Of a DNA stretch of 64,000 nucleotides, positions 15,001 to 30,000 are shown one piece after another. The stretch is from Monarcha castaneiventris obscurior. Taxonomy: Eukaryota; Chordata; Aves; Passeriformes; Monarchidae. Location: NCBI GenBank assembly GCA_026261815.1, contig JAMPIT010000434.1, positions 16,489,001 through 16,553,000 of the forward strand. The letters run 5' to 3'. Both the position numbers and the translations under genes were made by a program. The notes below the pieces were generated by a model, which saw nothing but the letters and a program-made list of their open reading frames with translations, was not told where the DNA came from and searched no databases. The first letter of the stretch is position 1; each line of letters opens with the position of its first letter.

Positions 15001-18000
15001 CCTATACCAAGATCACATTACAGTAAAGCCAGGGATTCTCCATTAAAACAGGGCTTGGACTTAATTTAAGCAGCAGTTAGTAACGAGCAAAGGGTCCAGG
15101 AAACTACTACCCAAAAACAATTTTGCCAGCAGTAGTAACCTATTTCTATTTCTTAGTTAATACCTTCAAATTATAAAGTGCACCTGAGCCTTCAGGGAAA
15201 ACACAGCTTTCATTTGCTAAGTACACAGTAATTACAAATGAGTCTTTTCAACATTAATATATTACCTTGCCATCCTGGAATCTCTTTCCACCATTGATTT
15301 TGCCAACTGTACGTGAATATCCATAGGCTGCAAAATGTGCAAAGTTGATGGATGTTGGAAACGAGCCTTCTTCCAGTCTTCACCTGAAAATGCCCAGTAA
15401 ATTTAGATGAAAAAAGCCATCACTCACTGATTGTTTTAATTAAGGCATCATTAACGTAACCAAAACGGTATATCACTGGGAGGGTAAAAAAACTTACTCA
15501 CCAACCAAAGAAACCTAAAACAACTTAGGTCAAGTACTTTAAGAGCTTTTAATCCCATTTGTGAACATTTCTGCCTTAGCAACCTTAAACCAAATTCTAC
15601 ACTAAAAGATGTATCTACATTGACCCCTAGAAAAACAGATGGATAGACAGATACATAGATAAAAGATAAAACAGCAACCTATTATTCTGTTGATTACAGA
15701 AATTTAAGTACTAAGGCAAATTTTAGCTGTGCTTTTCCTGCATGTGATGGAAAATATAATAGTTCTATTCATTTATATTCATTGCTACCATCAAAGTGAT
15801 GTACAAGTCCAAAGAAAAAGTGAGCAGCTATCTGAAGAGAAACTAACCAATTTTTTCAAAGTTTGGCACCAAATGCGTATTATAACCTATCTTTTCATTA
15901 ACTATTGATTTTAGTTGGTCTTTTTTTTCTTTAAAAAACATATTTATTTATTACAGGCAGGTAGCCTTTGACAATCATTTGCATAAACAGCAGTTATGTT
16001 GTTTTGTTACCTGTTCTTCCAAAAAGAAGTTGCACATTCTTAATTTTCACATCAAATTTGTCATAAGCTTTGTCCATAATCTCCTCTAAAGACGAAAAGC
16101 TAGAAGCTTCACTACTGCCTTGATTTATGCTGTTCAGCTAAACACATAACAAACAAAATCAAGTTAAATCATTAAAACTGACATGTGCTATTCATTCTAG
16201 TGAAGATGAAAAGATGATTCATAGGAGTTAACAATTGGCATTTGGACTCTTACAAAGAAAATCTCTTAAATCATTTCCCACTTCGCTTATTCTTGATAAG
16301 TAGATTTTTTTGTTGTTGTTACTTCCACCAATCCACTTAATTCAAGTTATGCAAAAAAGACTTTGTCACTGGTTTATAATTTTACTTATGGAATACAACT
16401 AAAATAAATATTTAATCAGTCATGGAGTCAAGTTAAATGATTGCAATCTTTCAATCTTATAGAAACAAGGGAATTAATTTTCAAACATCAAGAGAAATAT
16501 TATATTGTCTTTAATTAATAAAAGGCTATCATTTTACAGAAAAGGAAACAAAAGTTCATGTGTTCTGCTGAAGAAATGGAAGATACTAAATGATAAGGTA
16601 TTACAGTCACGATTACAATATGAACATGTTTCCTGAGGAGGATTAACCTGTACAAGTATGTCAAAGGTAACCTAACTGCTGACCCAAATCTATTTGGTAA
16701 GAAATATGGTAAGTTAAAAACACACTGACAGATGATCACCCTGCCTTCTGAAAGCAAGATGGTTCCAGATGACAGCTTTGTTAAAAGAGAGTATTTGCTT
16801 CCCCTGAGCTTATAAGAGAGGTCATTTATATACCTGAAATGTACCAAAGTCCAAAATCAGCAAATCTGAATTTTCATGGTAGAAACCAGTCCGTGGAACC
16901 ACAAGGTAGGAAGGTTTCAGATTAATCTTCAAGTCAAGGACTTTCCGCATTTCAATAATATGAACTAATCCTTAAACAAAAAGGAAAGGGCATTGAAATG
17001 TAAATGCTATTCACAAGTTAAACAGTTGTGCTAGTCAGCAAACAAAAAGATGTTATCTGAAAGATAAAGCCTCCTGAGTCAAGACCTACTTTTGTAGTAT
17101 TCGACTGATTTCTCAGTAAACTCAATCCTCCTTCCCATAAAATATCCATTAAACCTCCAAGTAACCAAGTGAGAAGAAATTAACTCTATCCCAGCTGAAA
17201 TGAGGGCACCAAATAAAGGAAAAATCCCAATCCTGCTATTTGGCCATCAATCAAAACAAGCCAAGTGTTTAGGTATTGAAACAAATTGAAACATTATTAT
17301 ATTGAAACATTATAAGGGTTACCCATCATTGAGATTTGTTACTATCTTACCTGTAGCAGTTCTTTCCTTGATTTCTTCCAGTTTCATTAATGTGGCTGTC
17401 GTTAATCTTTCAAGATCCATTCCCTTACTTGTCTGAAAGAATTCTACCATTGCATTTATTGTTCTCTTAAAAAAAAAAAAAAACCAAACAAGAATTAGCA
17501 ATATACACAGAAGTCACTCAATAAAAACTCAAAATCAGATCTGGACAGAGCAAGGAGAGTAACAGCAGAGAAAGAGGACTCAGAAACAGCTGAGAGTTTT
17601 GGTTACTACTCACTGCATCATATTTTATTTCCACAGGCTGTGATTCAATAGTAAGGCTCTGGTCAGCTGTACTGTCCTCTGGGTTAACATCAAACTCAAT
17701 CTTAAGCAGAGAAGATTTGCTGTCCCCTATGGAAGCCACAAGAGATGGTACAATGTTTTCTTGTCTCAGGCCTGTAACGTACCAGTTTTCAAGCTTTGCT
17801 TCAACCCTAAAGAAGATGAAAAGTTAAAAATGCTTAATTGGGCTAGGGTTAGAATCAGTTGCAAGAGAAAAGAAAGACAGAATATTTAAGTTACATAAAT
17901 AAAAAGTTTAGGAATGTTTACTATTATGTATGAATTTAAAAAGCAGACTTCTTTGGCTGCAGATGGGAATTCTGTACTGAGAACTGCCCTGATAATAGTG

Positions 18001-21000
18001 TTAAGTGGAGTCAGTGAAAAAACAACTTTGAAGAAATCATTGAACACCACCAAACCACACCAACTTCACTCGTCCTTAGAAGTACCTATTACATAAGAAA
18101 CTGATTTTCAGGTCCTGTGCCTCCACCATTGAAATCCCTGACTTTGGGAGGCAACTATTTGGCCATAATCAGTGTCACATGCCTGGTTCCATTGAGATAA
18201 CTTAATTACATTTTTTTCAGGAACATAACAGTAATAAGAGTATCTGTTCTACTGCTTCAGTCTTGCAAACTAAATTATATGGCATGCATTTATGTAAGAT
18301 AATGTCAAAGCTCTTTTTGTTTCTCTGCAGCATTCAAGCTGCACCGCAAAAATTCCCCAGAATGGTTTTGAGCAAAAATATTTCAAGAGTCAGTGGCTGA
18401 GCTGGTGTTCTTATGTATGAAGCCAGAACTGAAGGAATTGCAAATGAAAGCAAAAAGTGCACAAATTCATTTTCCAGACACTGGAAATCTTACTCATTGA
18501 CCATGTAATCCAATAATTTTTGTTCAGTATTTCTGGTGCAGCCTCTCTTAAACACAGGAAGGTCTCAGTATCTTATGCTCTGGCTGATCTCCCACCCACA
18601 GCGCACACACATAATTTTTCATTTCTGTAGGTGAGTAACACATTCACTAGCTTGGCTGGAGTGTGTTGGCCACACCATTTCACACTGCTTAGCTATCACT
18701 TCCCAAGAATCATATTCACTTCGACATTTACATTCAAGAAAGAGCTTGCCATTATTCATGAAAACCAGCAGACAGCATTCCCTTCTTCATCCCATTCTAC
18801 GTTATTCACCAAATTATATTATTTACAACAGAGTACAATTACAGGACTCCCACAAATTTACAAGTCAATATACAACAAGCACTACCCAAGAATGCACTAC
18901 ACAAGAAAAGTTAAGAAGCCGAGGAGTGGGGTGAGGAGGGGCAGAGATGTTTCTACAAAAAGAAAATACCAATCCAATTACTTAATGGCTTGTGCTCCTG
19001 GGCGCTGTGATATCTTAGTGCTCAGATCAATTATCTGTACTTTAAGAGTTTCTGCCACATTCTTGTCTTCTTTAATTGTAAGAGAAGTGCTTAACAGCTT
19101 CAGTGTCACAACATGCGCAACATACTAGTGAGAAGATCAGAGGAAACTGAAATTAGTCATCTCAATAAGAAAAATTTTTCAGAACTCTTCATTTTAACAA
19201 ACTGAAATGTGTCCAAGTTTTTCCAGTCAACTAAGATTAGAAATATCTCTACGCAGTAAGCAAAGTACAGTCTTTAATTTATCCAATGATTACCAGTCAT
19301 TTCTTTAACATAAAGTAGTGTAATTCAACAAATGTAGAGTAAATACAGTCTATCTCTTTTCAGCATTCAGGAAATTTTTTTAAACCCTGAAGTAAGTATA
19401 GCTAAACTACATTTAATAGACAACTCTCTAGATCAACCAAAATCATTATAATCCCGTTAAATAACTACATTTTCAAAGATGTGGCATGTATGCCTTTGTT
19501 GTTCTTGCTGCTAAATGTCAAGTCTTGGCCTTGCTGAGAGGGTTCTGACTTCCCGACATATGTATCATTTTATGACTGCATCAATCAGCAACTTCAGAAG
19601 AACCAAACAATATTTCCTATATGAATTTGAAGCCTTCACCCTTCTTCAGGGTAATGAGAGAGCTGAAGGCATCTTTACACTTAATTTGTTGTGTGGTTTG
19701 TTTTTTTAAACCATCCCATAGGTTGCTTACCTGCTTGGGTAATGAAAGGTGATGGGAGCTGTCACTATATCCAATAGCAGTAAAAAGTTTAGCTTTCTCC
19801 TCCGGTGTCATTAGTTCATCAATAGCTAAAAACCAAAAACCCACACAGTTTGCACCTTAATAAATAACAATTACCATTTTTCCTCACATTTGCCTCCTAC
19901 TGCTTAAGTTGTGCTGATACATTTCATTGATTCTTCATACTGCACTAAATTCCAGATGGTAAAATAATTCACACAAGAGTCTTCATATATGGTGTTACAT
20001 ATATAGCACATATGTAATAATTTTTATTACAAGAGTATCCACAGTTCCCCACGATGAAAATATATTTCAGGAATTTTAGTAGATCAAACCTCTGATCCAG
20101 ACAGCAAATCACCAGGAACAGAGCATTCCAATTTTTGCCAATTATCACTACAGCTGCAAGTGCCATACTCTTCTCCTCACTGAGGTTCTAAAATGCTTAC
20201 GGCCATTTTAAGAGAATGCCTTATTCGCCAGCTCAATATCCACTAAGTAGTACTATAAAATGATCAATACTGCATTGCATGGCTTATGCCATACCCTCTC
20301 CTGCATAGTAGGAAGGAAAAAAACCATCACTTTCTTTTTAATGTAGAAGAAGACCTAAAATCTCTCTAGACATTAGTGCATTATAATCTACACTTACTTT
20401 CAGGTACAGGTGATTCTTCATCTTCTTTTTTCCTTGATTCTCTTTTACCCCAGAAACCACCAAACCATCCTCCACTTTTCTTTTCTGCTTCAGTGCTTTT
20501 CTTCTTCAGTAATTTTTGGCCTGATCTTATTGTCTACAAACCAGAAATTAAAACAAATGCGACAAAATACATAATTAATAGTATCACTATTTTTCTGTAA
20601 ATAATCCATATGTGTGTGCATGGAAACATGCATTTAACTGAGGGACAGCAACACCACACCACAAGGAATTAAGAGCACTTTGACTCACTAGACAGAGACA
20701 CAATGAGGATCAGGGTGAGGGACACGTCTCTGTGTCTGTGCATGCAGAGACATAAGCACACCTTCTTTTACTTTGGATAGTTTGGGGTTTTTTTTTTTAC
20801 ACATTACACCAGCATTTAGACTACAAAAAGGTAGGAATTATACAAAAAGGCAGTATTTAAGAGAGTACAAGAAGCAATTACATTTCTTAAATCTAGTGGA
20901 TTCCTTAACCTAGTAGTACCAAACCTGAGGACTGATCCTGTACCATTTAAAACTTTTGAACTACTTTTGGAACTGCTTTCCAGTTTGGACATCAATTTAC

Positions 21001-24000
21001 TCTTGTCCTGTAAGGATAGAAAACTTGTGTTCCTACCTACCTATCCTATCATACACATCACATAATTTTTAAAAAAATACTATCATAACAAAACCATCTT
21101 AATTGAAGGGCTACAATATTACTGAACAAAAATGACTCCTTACCTCAACTTGTGCTTGTTGTCTTGCTAAGATTATATTGAAGACGTCAAGTTTTTTTTC
21201 TAGGTCCTATAAAAACACATGATCAAATTATTTGCCTCTAAAACACATTTAGGAAAGGCTCTCCACAATAATTTTCTACCAGCTCCTTCATATTTACACA
21301 CCAGTTGATTTCTAGTTCTGCTCACTTTTATCACAGGTATATCCCACCCCCAGCTGCGAAGTTCAGTAGAAGATAAAATTGATGCTAGGCAGTTAGTGGT
21401 TTTTTTTCTTAACTAGATTATTCTTTCACTTCATTAAATGCATCCATGCTCATTAATCCTCAACCACAGAGTGTTTTAAATGACACTTTACTAGTATTTT
21501 GTTTTACACAACAGGTTACACAGAAGTTCAGATTAAAAAGGTGTTTCCAGAAACCTCTTGTGCTCTTGTAAAACCATCAAGCTGGATTACTCTCAAGTAT
21601 ATCTAAAGAATTATTTCATAGAGGAACCAAAATACAATTCCCCCAAAGAGAAAAGGCTCATACCTGAATTTGCCTCTGTGTTTCTTCTGACAGTTTACTC
21701 TGTGTTAGCTTGTTCTTGTACACATTTTTGTAACTCTTCAGAAGCTGCCTGTGCTGTTTTATGTGACTCCATGACCACATTCGAGTATATCTTCTGATGT
21801 GAACTTCAAGAACACTGTTACCTGCATATTTCCACCTACAAGAATTCCACACTTGTGAACTACTTCCCATTTCATTTGTGAATTACAACTTACAGGTTGC
21901 AGAGGTCGTTTATTAGTATGCAAACACTTTGTTCACCACTTGTGACTTGAATAACTTGGCTTATAAAAATTTTAATGTTTTCAACATCACTTTTGAAAAA
22001 TGAACAGAGAGCTTACATTTAATGCCTGAAGAACTACAAACCTTCATTATTGATCTCTGCATGTTTGCAAATTTGGGCTGTTACAGCATTAAGTTCACTT
22101 AAGCACTCTGATAATCGGTATCAGTTAGTACTTTGAAAAAAGCCAAGAAAACACGTATCAGTTCACACCTTTAAAAATTACAGTTGACATACATGGTTCC
22201 CCTGTATTACGTTTGCTAAGTTTTTTCTTTAGCCTTTCTAAAATTACATTCTAACCTCTAGTGAGAGCACTGGCATTTTGTTCAAAGTTTGGGGACTTCA
22301 GCTTAGCAAGTGAGATTTATTCAATTGGATCCTTCATCACTTGAATCTAAGGGCTAAGCAAAGCTCTGTGAAAGTTACAATATCAGCATGTGATCTAGTT
22401 TTAAAACTACTTTTAACCATGATGGGGAATTAAGAGACTGGAGAGGACTCCAGCATCTCTCAAAGAATGCATAAATGTTCACAGCTTACCATTCCCTGGC
22501 ATTTTTATGGAGAGATACATTTGGCCTGAATCTTCTGTACGGTGCATTGCGAACCATGTAATCTATGGACTCCAGCAGGTCTATCATGCTGAGGTACTAA
22601 ACACAGGAAAACAAGTTTCTTAGCAGAGGTTCAGGTTTTGTTTGCAGGCAGTGCTTGAACTGCATGTATGCCATGGTTTTCAGTATTCCTCAAACTACAC
22701 AGAAATGTAAGTCCATGCATTTTCATTAGTACCTGAAAGTGGACCAACTACACCATTGTTCTCAAAGGACACCACTACATGAACCCCTGCTTCCCTCGAA
22801 GAACAACAATTTGTAGTTTTATCAGTCTGCTCAGCACAAACTCTCAGGCTTTCTCAAACCAACCATATTCATTTGTCAATGCACAGTTTCCCTCATTTTA
22901 GAGTTGCCTTTACATTAGTGAACCTTACTGGTACAGTTCTGAACTCAATCTACACTTAGATATCAGTAAGAGCTAAAAAACTCTTTAGCCAACTAACTGT
23001 AAGTTATCTCTGAATGAATGAGAACACTAACATTGCTGGGGAGACATCTAAATTAGTTGCTTAATACTTCAGCAGTTTTTGTTGCCAAAGCCAGCACACT
23101 CCAATAATTTCCATCCTTGCTTGTACTTTGGCATCTCTGCACTTACAACACTAGGTTACAGCTTAGTAAGGTAAGGGCTACTCATGATTCCATTCTCTAT
23201 GTGAAAAGAATGCTACTGGAAGGGCTGAACACAGATCACGTGGTCCCCAGAGTGTCCACAGATAAGAGTGTCAGAGTACAAGGATTTAGCACCATGAAGT
23301 GATTGTGACACAGAAGGAAAAAGATCCTACACTTTTCCCACAGGTACTGCTAAACAGTTTAGAAATTCTACAGGCATGTAAGCACAAGAATCCCTAAGAA
23401 GAATGTTTTCCAGTGAAAAAACTCTATAGTTCATCACAAATTGAAATAGGTGATAAATACCAAACCAACTTACCTGTGGCTTGGTGAATTCAATGACAAT
23501 TCTCTGTACTTCTACATTACAATCAATCTTAGGAGTTTTCAGTTCTACTTCTGCATATGGGTTGATATACAGTCTTGCAGAGGCTGACACTGGTCTGAAA
23601 ACTTTAAGATTAAAAAAAATTGAGATGGATTTTTTACTTGTAATTGAAGTATAGCAAGTAATAGATCAACCACTTTGTACTGGTAACGTGCATGCTCAAG
23701 TCCCACAGAATCAGGATGCAATTCTTACCAACAACAATTAAGATAGCCCAGCAACAGTCAAAAAGCATACAAGCTCTAATACATTCTATTACATTTAGGT
23801 TTTTAAAAAATGAAGATAGTATGGGCATGCCTGCAGGATCAGGTCAGGCTGTTGTACACCAACATGCTCAGAACAGTTCAGATTCACTCATTCCTAGCTT
23901 ACTTACTGTACTGGTAGTCTTCAGGCTGGTTACCACTACAGGGAATTCCTCTTTTCAGCTGATCCTGCAAAGGGATACAATACTATCTAGCAATTGCCAA

Positions 24001-27000
24001 AGAGCATTATTTGTTTAGAGCTCTCAAAGCTTTGAGTGGACCAACTTAAGCTCATGAGTATTTTGCAGACTTTTGCAGCTGTCAATTCAAGCTGTTTATC
24101 AATTTCAGGTTTTACTTCAGACCGAGATTCAGGGAAAAAAGAGGAAAACATAGGCAATGCCAAAGTAACTTGGCTGGTCTTAAACAACTGGATGGTTTTA
24201 AGTACTTCACAGTTTTGAGTCAATCTTCAGTGTTAGAACCAAGCTCACTGGGTTAAGTGCATATTTTATTATGGGCAAAATAAAACAAAAATAAAGATAT
24301 CCATAAAAGATGAGCACAAAAGAAAAAGGTAAACAAGTAGTATTGTACAAGGACACACAGAACACCTTTAAAAACATCATGGGTCAAAAACATGTCATGT
24401 CCAAACCCTAAAAGGGTTGATAACAAAATGAGGTTCATAAAATATTATTAACAATAGTGCAATGGATTAACATATGAGCCTGAATACAGGTGACCATAAG
24501 TGTGAGGAGTGGGGCAGAAATCAGTGTGGTGCAGTTTTGAATGCTACAAGAGCTAGAGAATATAGTACTGTTTAATGCATTTTCTTCTACATTACCAGTA
24601 TTTGTTCACGGGAGCCATGATAATACATTTTGCTGTTTATGTTCCAATAAGCACTGAGGCTGTCCAGGCACAAAAGCTGCACAGGAAAGAAAACATGCAA
24701 CAGACTGCATACTCTGTATTCAAACAATTCTACATATTTAGCTTTCCATTTATAAAACAGAAAACATAGGATAGCAAGCTAGACAGCAAATCCATCATTA
24801 GCATTGACATGCATTTAATCTAAAAACACTATTTTGAAATGATAACTGAATTGCAAGCTCTTAAAGCACAAGTTCATGCACATCTGTTAAACATGACCCT
24901 GGACTACAGGGGCAAGGGTGCACAAAACTTGTACATGGCCTAATAAAGAAGCCAGGACTATTAAACCCTTCTTATTTTGTTCCTATAATTCCTTAAACCT
25001 CTGCATGCTCCTTTCTGCACAGGCTCGAGGGGTGGTTCAGGAGGTGGGCAGGGAGAATAGAGACTGCTTAGCTCCCAGCATCCCAGTTACATTAGGAAAA
25101 CAAATTAGATTACAAAATGACAATTTAACAACCTCTTTGAAACCACAGCTTCCATGCAGGCTTGCTGTATAATGCATTGAATGACGGGATAAGCATTCTC
25201 ATTTAAGAGAAAATATTAAACCATGGAATTTATTTAAGTTTATGCCTTACATTAAAACAGTTATTTGTGCTCTACTTCTGTTTAAACATACATCAAATTC
25301 AGAAAGCAAACTATTTTTCCAACTTTAATATTTAGAGCCCCAGGTTGTGTAGGGAAAAAACCCAAAACACATTACCTTGTATATTATTTTTGCAGCTTCA
25401 TTCAGAATGGAAGGTGTCCAGTTCTCATTTGTTGTCTAAAAGTTCAAAGTGATAAAAGTAATTTTGTGCATCTTAGCTAACACATTTCTGGGTTTATCCT
25501 ATGCTTCCAAGCAACAAATGCATCCAGTTTCTCTGCATACACACACGTCAAGATAACATATCTGTCAGTTTACTTTCATACTTTGATATTCAACTCCTCA
25601 TCTTACCCATAAAATGCTTAAGAGCTAACTCAAAGAGAGTTTAGCTGAAATTTTCTCTCCCCACTTCTCAAAAGGCCTGGCAAAATACCACATTCTTTAT
25701 TATCATGAAGCAATGTTTTCCCACATTTACTATGCCTGTAAATAACCCGCCCAGTTTTAAAGGTCACTCAGATCACTAGAACAGCTCATCAGAACAAATC
25801 ACTACGTCTCAGAAAGTGTGATGGTCCTCAGTCCTCCTCTTCTGCTTGCTCAAACTGCCATTTTCATACTATTCATACTATTTGCATGAATACTAGACTG
25901 TCTTCACTTCCACTCTATGTACAGTGTATCTTCTTGCTGTGGTCCTTTTCCCTTCTACCACTGCAAAGACAAGCAAGCTGAACACACAAGAACAAGCACT
26001 CACACACACATTACCAGTAAACTAAGCTCGCCCAACGTCATTCCCAAGGAAATCGGACACTGTGGGTCTGTGATCTATAAAAATAGAAAAATAACAGGTA
26101 CTTATGTCTCTGGCTGCAGACAGATGTATCATTTAAAGTTGACTGAAATCCTAACTGCTCTGAGCAATTTGCTTGGTTGTTCTAACTGAAACATTACTGG
26201 AACCCACTAAGATAGACCAACACTAATACGGCTGTAGTGTGAAGACTTAGGACTTCAATTCAAACTGAAAATTTTCTTGTGGATTCTAACATGGTCATAC
26301 AGGAAAAAAAATAAAAATTAGAGCACCACATCTCAGTCAGCTATACCACTTTATCATATGCGGTTCTCTGACCTCTTTAACTTCTGTGTCTCTGAAAACA
26401 GTCCCAAAGAAAGGTTTGACTGAACCTACTATCCAGTGCTTTTCTTTTAAATTCAATTATCTCATAACAAACTGCTTCATCATTTTCCTAAAGGAAGGTA
26501 AAACTAGAAATCCCAGTTTGGTTCATATAAACAAACATTCCTGTTTATCAATTAAGTGTTTTCAACAATTTGCCTTCAGACCCATGCATGAACACACCAG
26601 CTTCTGCCATTCTGGGCTCTCCCCAGGACACTGAAAATCTCTGTACATCCATTGCACCAATAGGCGAGAACAGACACAGCCCACATTTAGTGAGCAAGGC
26701 AGCACTGGACATGGGGACAGAGAATATCTGTTTCCCATACCCATATTTCTGGCATCCAGACATATCTGGGGCAACTTATTTGAAGAGATGCAGAAGAAAC
26801 CACAGCAACTTTTTCAAGGTGGCAAATACAGCTCCTCTATGGACTAGACAATCAGAACTGCATTGAAGTCCAATTTAAAACAAAGACAGTATGTTCCAGT
26901 TACTTACATCATCTTCGTATTTAACATGAATGCCTGTGATTTTGACTTGCACATTTTTTATAACTTGAGTTGCAAGCTTTTCTAAGAAAGTATCCTTCTT

Positions 27001-30000
27001 CTCCTCCTTTGGTTTGTCTAGAACAAGAATTTTTTTAAAGTCAGTATTCAGTGTAATAATTGCATCTTGAATTTAATTACACCAACAACTGCAGCAATGT
27101 AAATATAATATTTCCTCTAGCTTAACATTTCAGTTTTCACTTATTTAGACTACGTATTTGCATTTTTTTCCTTTTCTGCACATCCATATTCTGAAGTTGT
27201 GATATTAGCTGCCTGTGCACAGCTTAACCACAAGAAAATAAATCTCCTAAGTTTCAGTCAAAACAGTTTCCCTCACAGCAAGTTCTGGATTAACATACTC
27301 CTCCCTACTCCTACCAAGGTAAAAGGTTCTCTCTTAAAAATCCCTCAGTGAGTGGTTTCAAGAAGCAAATAAGTAAGACGGTGTAATTGAGCATAAAATA
27401 GCATTGAATAACACAAGCCAAGGCAAGCAGTAGTATTTAAAATCCCTCATTATTTCATTACAGTGATGTGGCTCTACCATCTCTGGCTGTGTTTCAGGAT
27501 ATTACCTAAAGTATGGCTGGACGAGCTGCTTGTCCTCAGCTGCCTTTACAGGCTACACTGTTGTGTTCAGTACCCTCCTTACAAAGTGGCTGTTCCAGCA
27601 AACGCCACCAATCAGCCTACCAAGGTTTTGCTGGAAATGCTACAGATGGCTCAAGCTGAAGAAATAGTCATGGCTATCCAAGTAGAGAAAAATAAGGACT
27701 ACAGGGTTTGACTCAGCTTACTTTAACTTTTTACATATGCAATGCATGCTGAACACAGGTACCTAACTTCATGTATCTTGCTAAAAGAATGAGAATTTTT
27801 TTTTTTTTTAAAGCCTTGAGAGGTTCAGGAAATCTGCTTAAAAATGAGAAGACTTCACTATTGAACATGATATAACACAGTTTTAGTCAAGAGAGCATTT
27901 GATTTCAATTGAAAACAATTAGGAACTCAGAAGAAACAGAAACATTATATGACTTTTACATGCTACACATATTTCCTCCTATTAACTGATTAAAAAAACA
28001 AACAAACAAAACAAAAAAAAAACCCCCACAGAAGTCCCTATCAAACCTTCATGACCTTTAAGTGCAAGAAACCCATTAACATTTTTGCAGCCAGCTGCAG
28101 CTACCAGCAGCAATTTCACTTTGATATCTTGCAAAGCTTATCTTGGGTCCCCACAAGGTTTTCCCTCCAACTGCAAGTCTGTGCACAGCTGGAACTTCCT
28201 CCAAGACCAAATACGTAACAATACAACCACACAGGAAATGGCAACCCATTCTTAGTCACATGCTAATGCTGAAAACCTGCATGGTTTGGTGTTTATAGAC
28301 AATGATTATCCTCTTGGGGAACAACATCAATTTCATTCCTGTTTAAATACGTCAGAGCACTGTATTAGCTATTTAAAACAGAGAGCTAAAAGGATAAAAA
28401 ACCTGATAAAAATACTGTTTACTGGTATAGCATCAGTATCAGGTTTTCTTTACCTGTTACTGGAATTTGACAAAAATCAGACAAACAGATATAACTTGCA
28501 CATGCAGTTTTTCCAGAAGGCACAGTGAAGTGCCACTGATCAGCCCACCAAATGTGTACAGTTCTGCTGTAAATGCTACAGATAGCTCAACTTGAAGGAA
28601 CAGGCACAACTATCCAAGCAAAGAGAAACAAGGACTCTTTCAGTCTCACTGGACCCAGAGAACAGATAAACAGCAAAAGGAGCTCTCTGCAATTTATATC
28701 CTCTCTTTCAAACGGGAGAAAAAGTCTCACTGGATGGATGGCCAAACCACTGAAAAATTAACCCAAACAGAAAGCAAAAAGAAGCCTTAAAAGTTAAAAG
28801 CCATAACTGTTACCCACCTTTTGAGTGATCACGACCTCTAAAGGGTCTCTTAAAATGCTTTTTATACTTTTTACGCTTACGTCCTTTTGCAGAGCAAGCA
28901 ATTTTTTGGAAAAAGGATAAAATTCAAGTTAGTAAAGCAGAAATGTAAGAAAGCATAAGAAAATAGAGAAGGTTTAGCTTTTCTTAAAGCAGAATAGCTT
29001 AGAAGGTCTCACTAAAAGCTTTTCAAGAATTTCACCTGTATTAAGGAAAATTAATTAGCCAGCTACTTCTCATAGCATAAGATATAAATCCAGAAGAGGC
29101 TTCTACCACACAAGGACATAACTTCCAAGCTAAGATATAGATGCATGTGGAAACCCAAAGAGCACTTTTCAATGGGATTCTCATGATAATCAATAGTATG
29201 GTATGAAAGCAATCTGAAAGAACAAATCCAGTAACCACAAAAAAGACATACAAAAATGATAATTCGGAAAGCTTTACATGAAATTAAATTCCATTATTTA
29301 CACACATATTACAACCCACACAATTGCAACCATTTCATTAATTAAATGATGCTCGTACTTTTCCACAATTCTGAAGAAAACCAGTTTGATGAGTTGCACT
29401 GTTTCTTTCCCCTCTCTGGTCACCTAAGCAAAAATAACTCAGCAATAGTGCTGCCTGTGCTTATCTTTATGGGGCTGTAGCATGAGAAGGGTGTATCCCA
29501 CTAAAGCAAGAAGGAAGCAAGTATAACAGTGTACCTAACCTAACTGTGGGGAACAACTTGATATCATTTGCAGGTCTGTTCAAACAAAGGAGGGAAGATT
29601 TCAACCTGTTTTGCAGGTAAGGTGATAGGCTGGTCACTAGATACATAATAAAAAGGAAAAACTAGACAAATAGAAACATTTTATTTTGGGTAGTTCCCTT
29701 TCAAAGTACAAGTAATCCTTTACCAAGGTTACTTTAAAAGGATAGCTTCCTTTACTTCCTATTCAATTTGTAGGTCTCAGGCTTTCACTCCCTTGTATGA
29801 CAAAATTAAGGAAACAGGATACTCCTCTTCTTTACCCACATCCACTGCTATGGAGAAACTAAGTTTATGTTTTCAAGCTCACTTTAAAACTGTGCTCAGA
29901 TAACAGCTCAAGCAAGAAACTTTGGCCAGGTGTAAATTTCTGAAACGCAGGTTTCAGAAGTTAAAAGTAAAGCATGCACGACATCACAATAGTTCCTCTG

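Noticed and set aside
18631..19128. 165-codon plus-strand frame
   Set aside because: Lies antisense to VPS13C exon 19 and its flanking intron, with no recognisable similarity.
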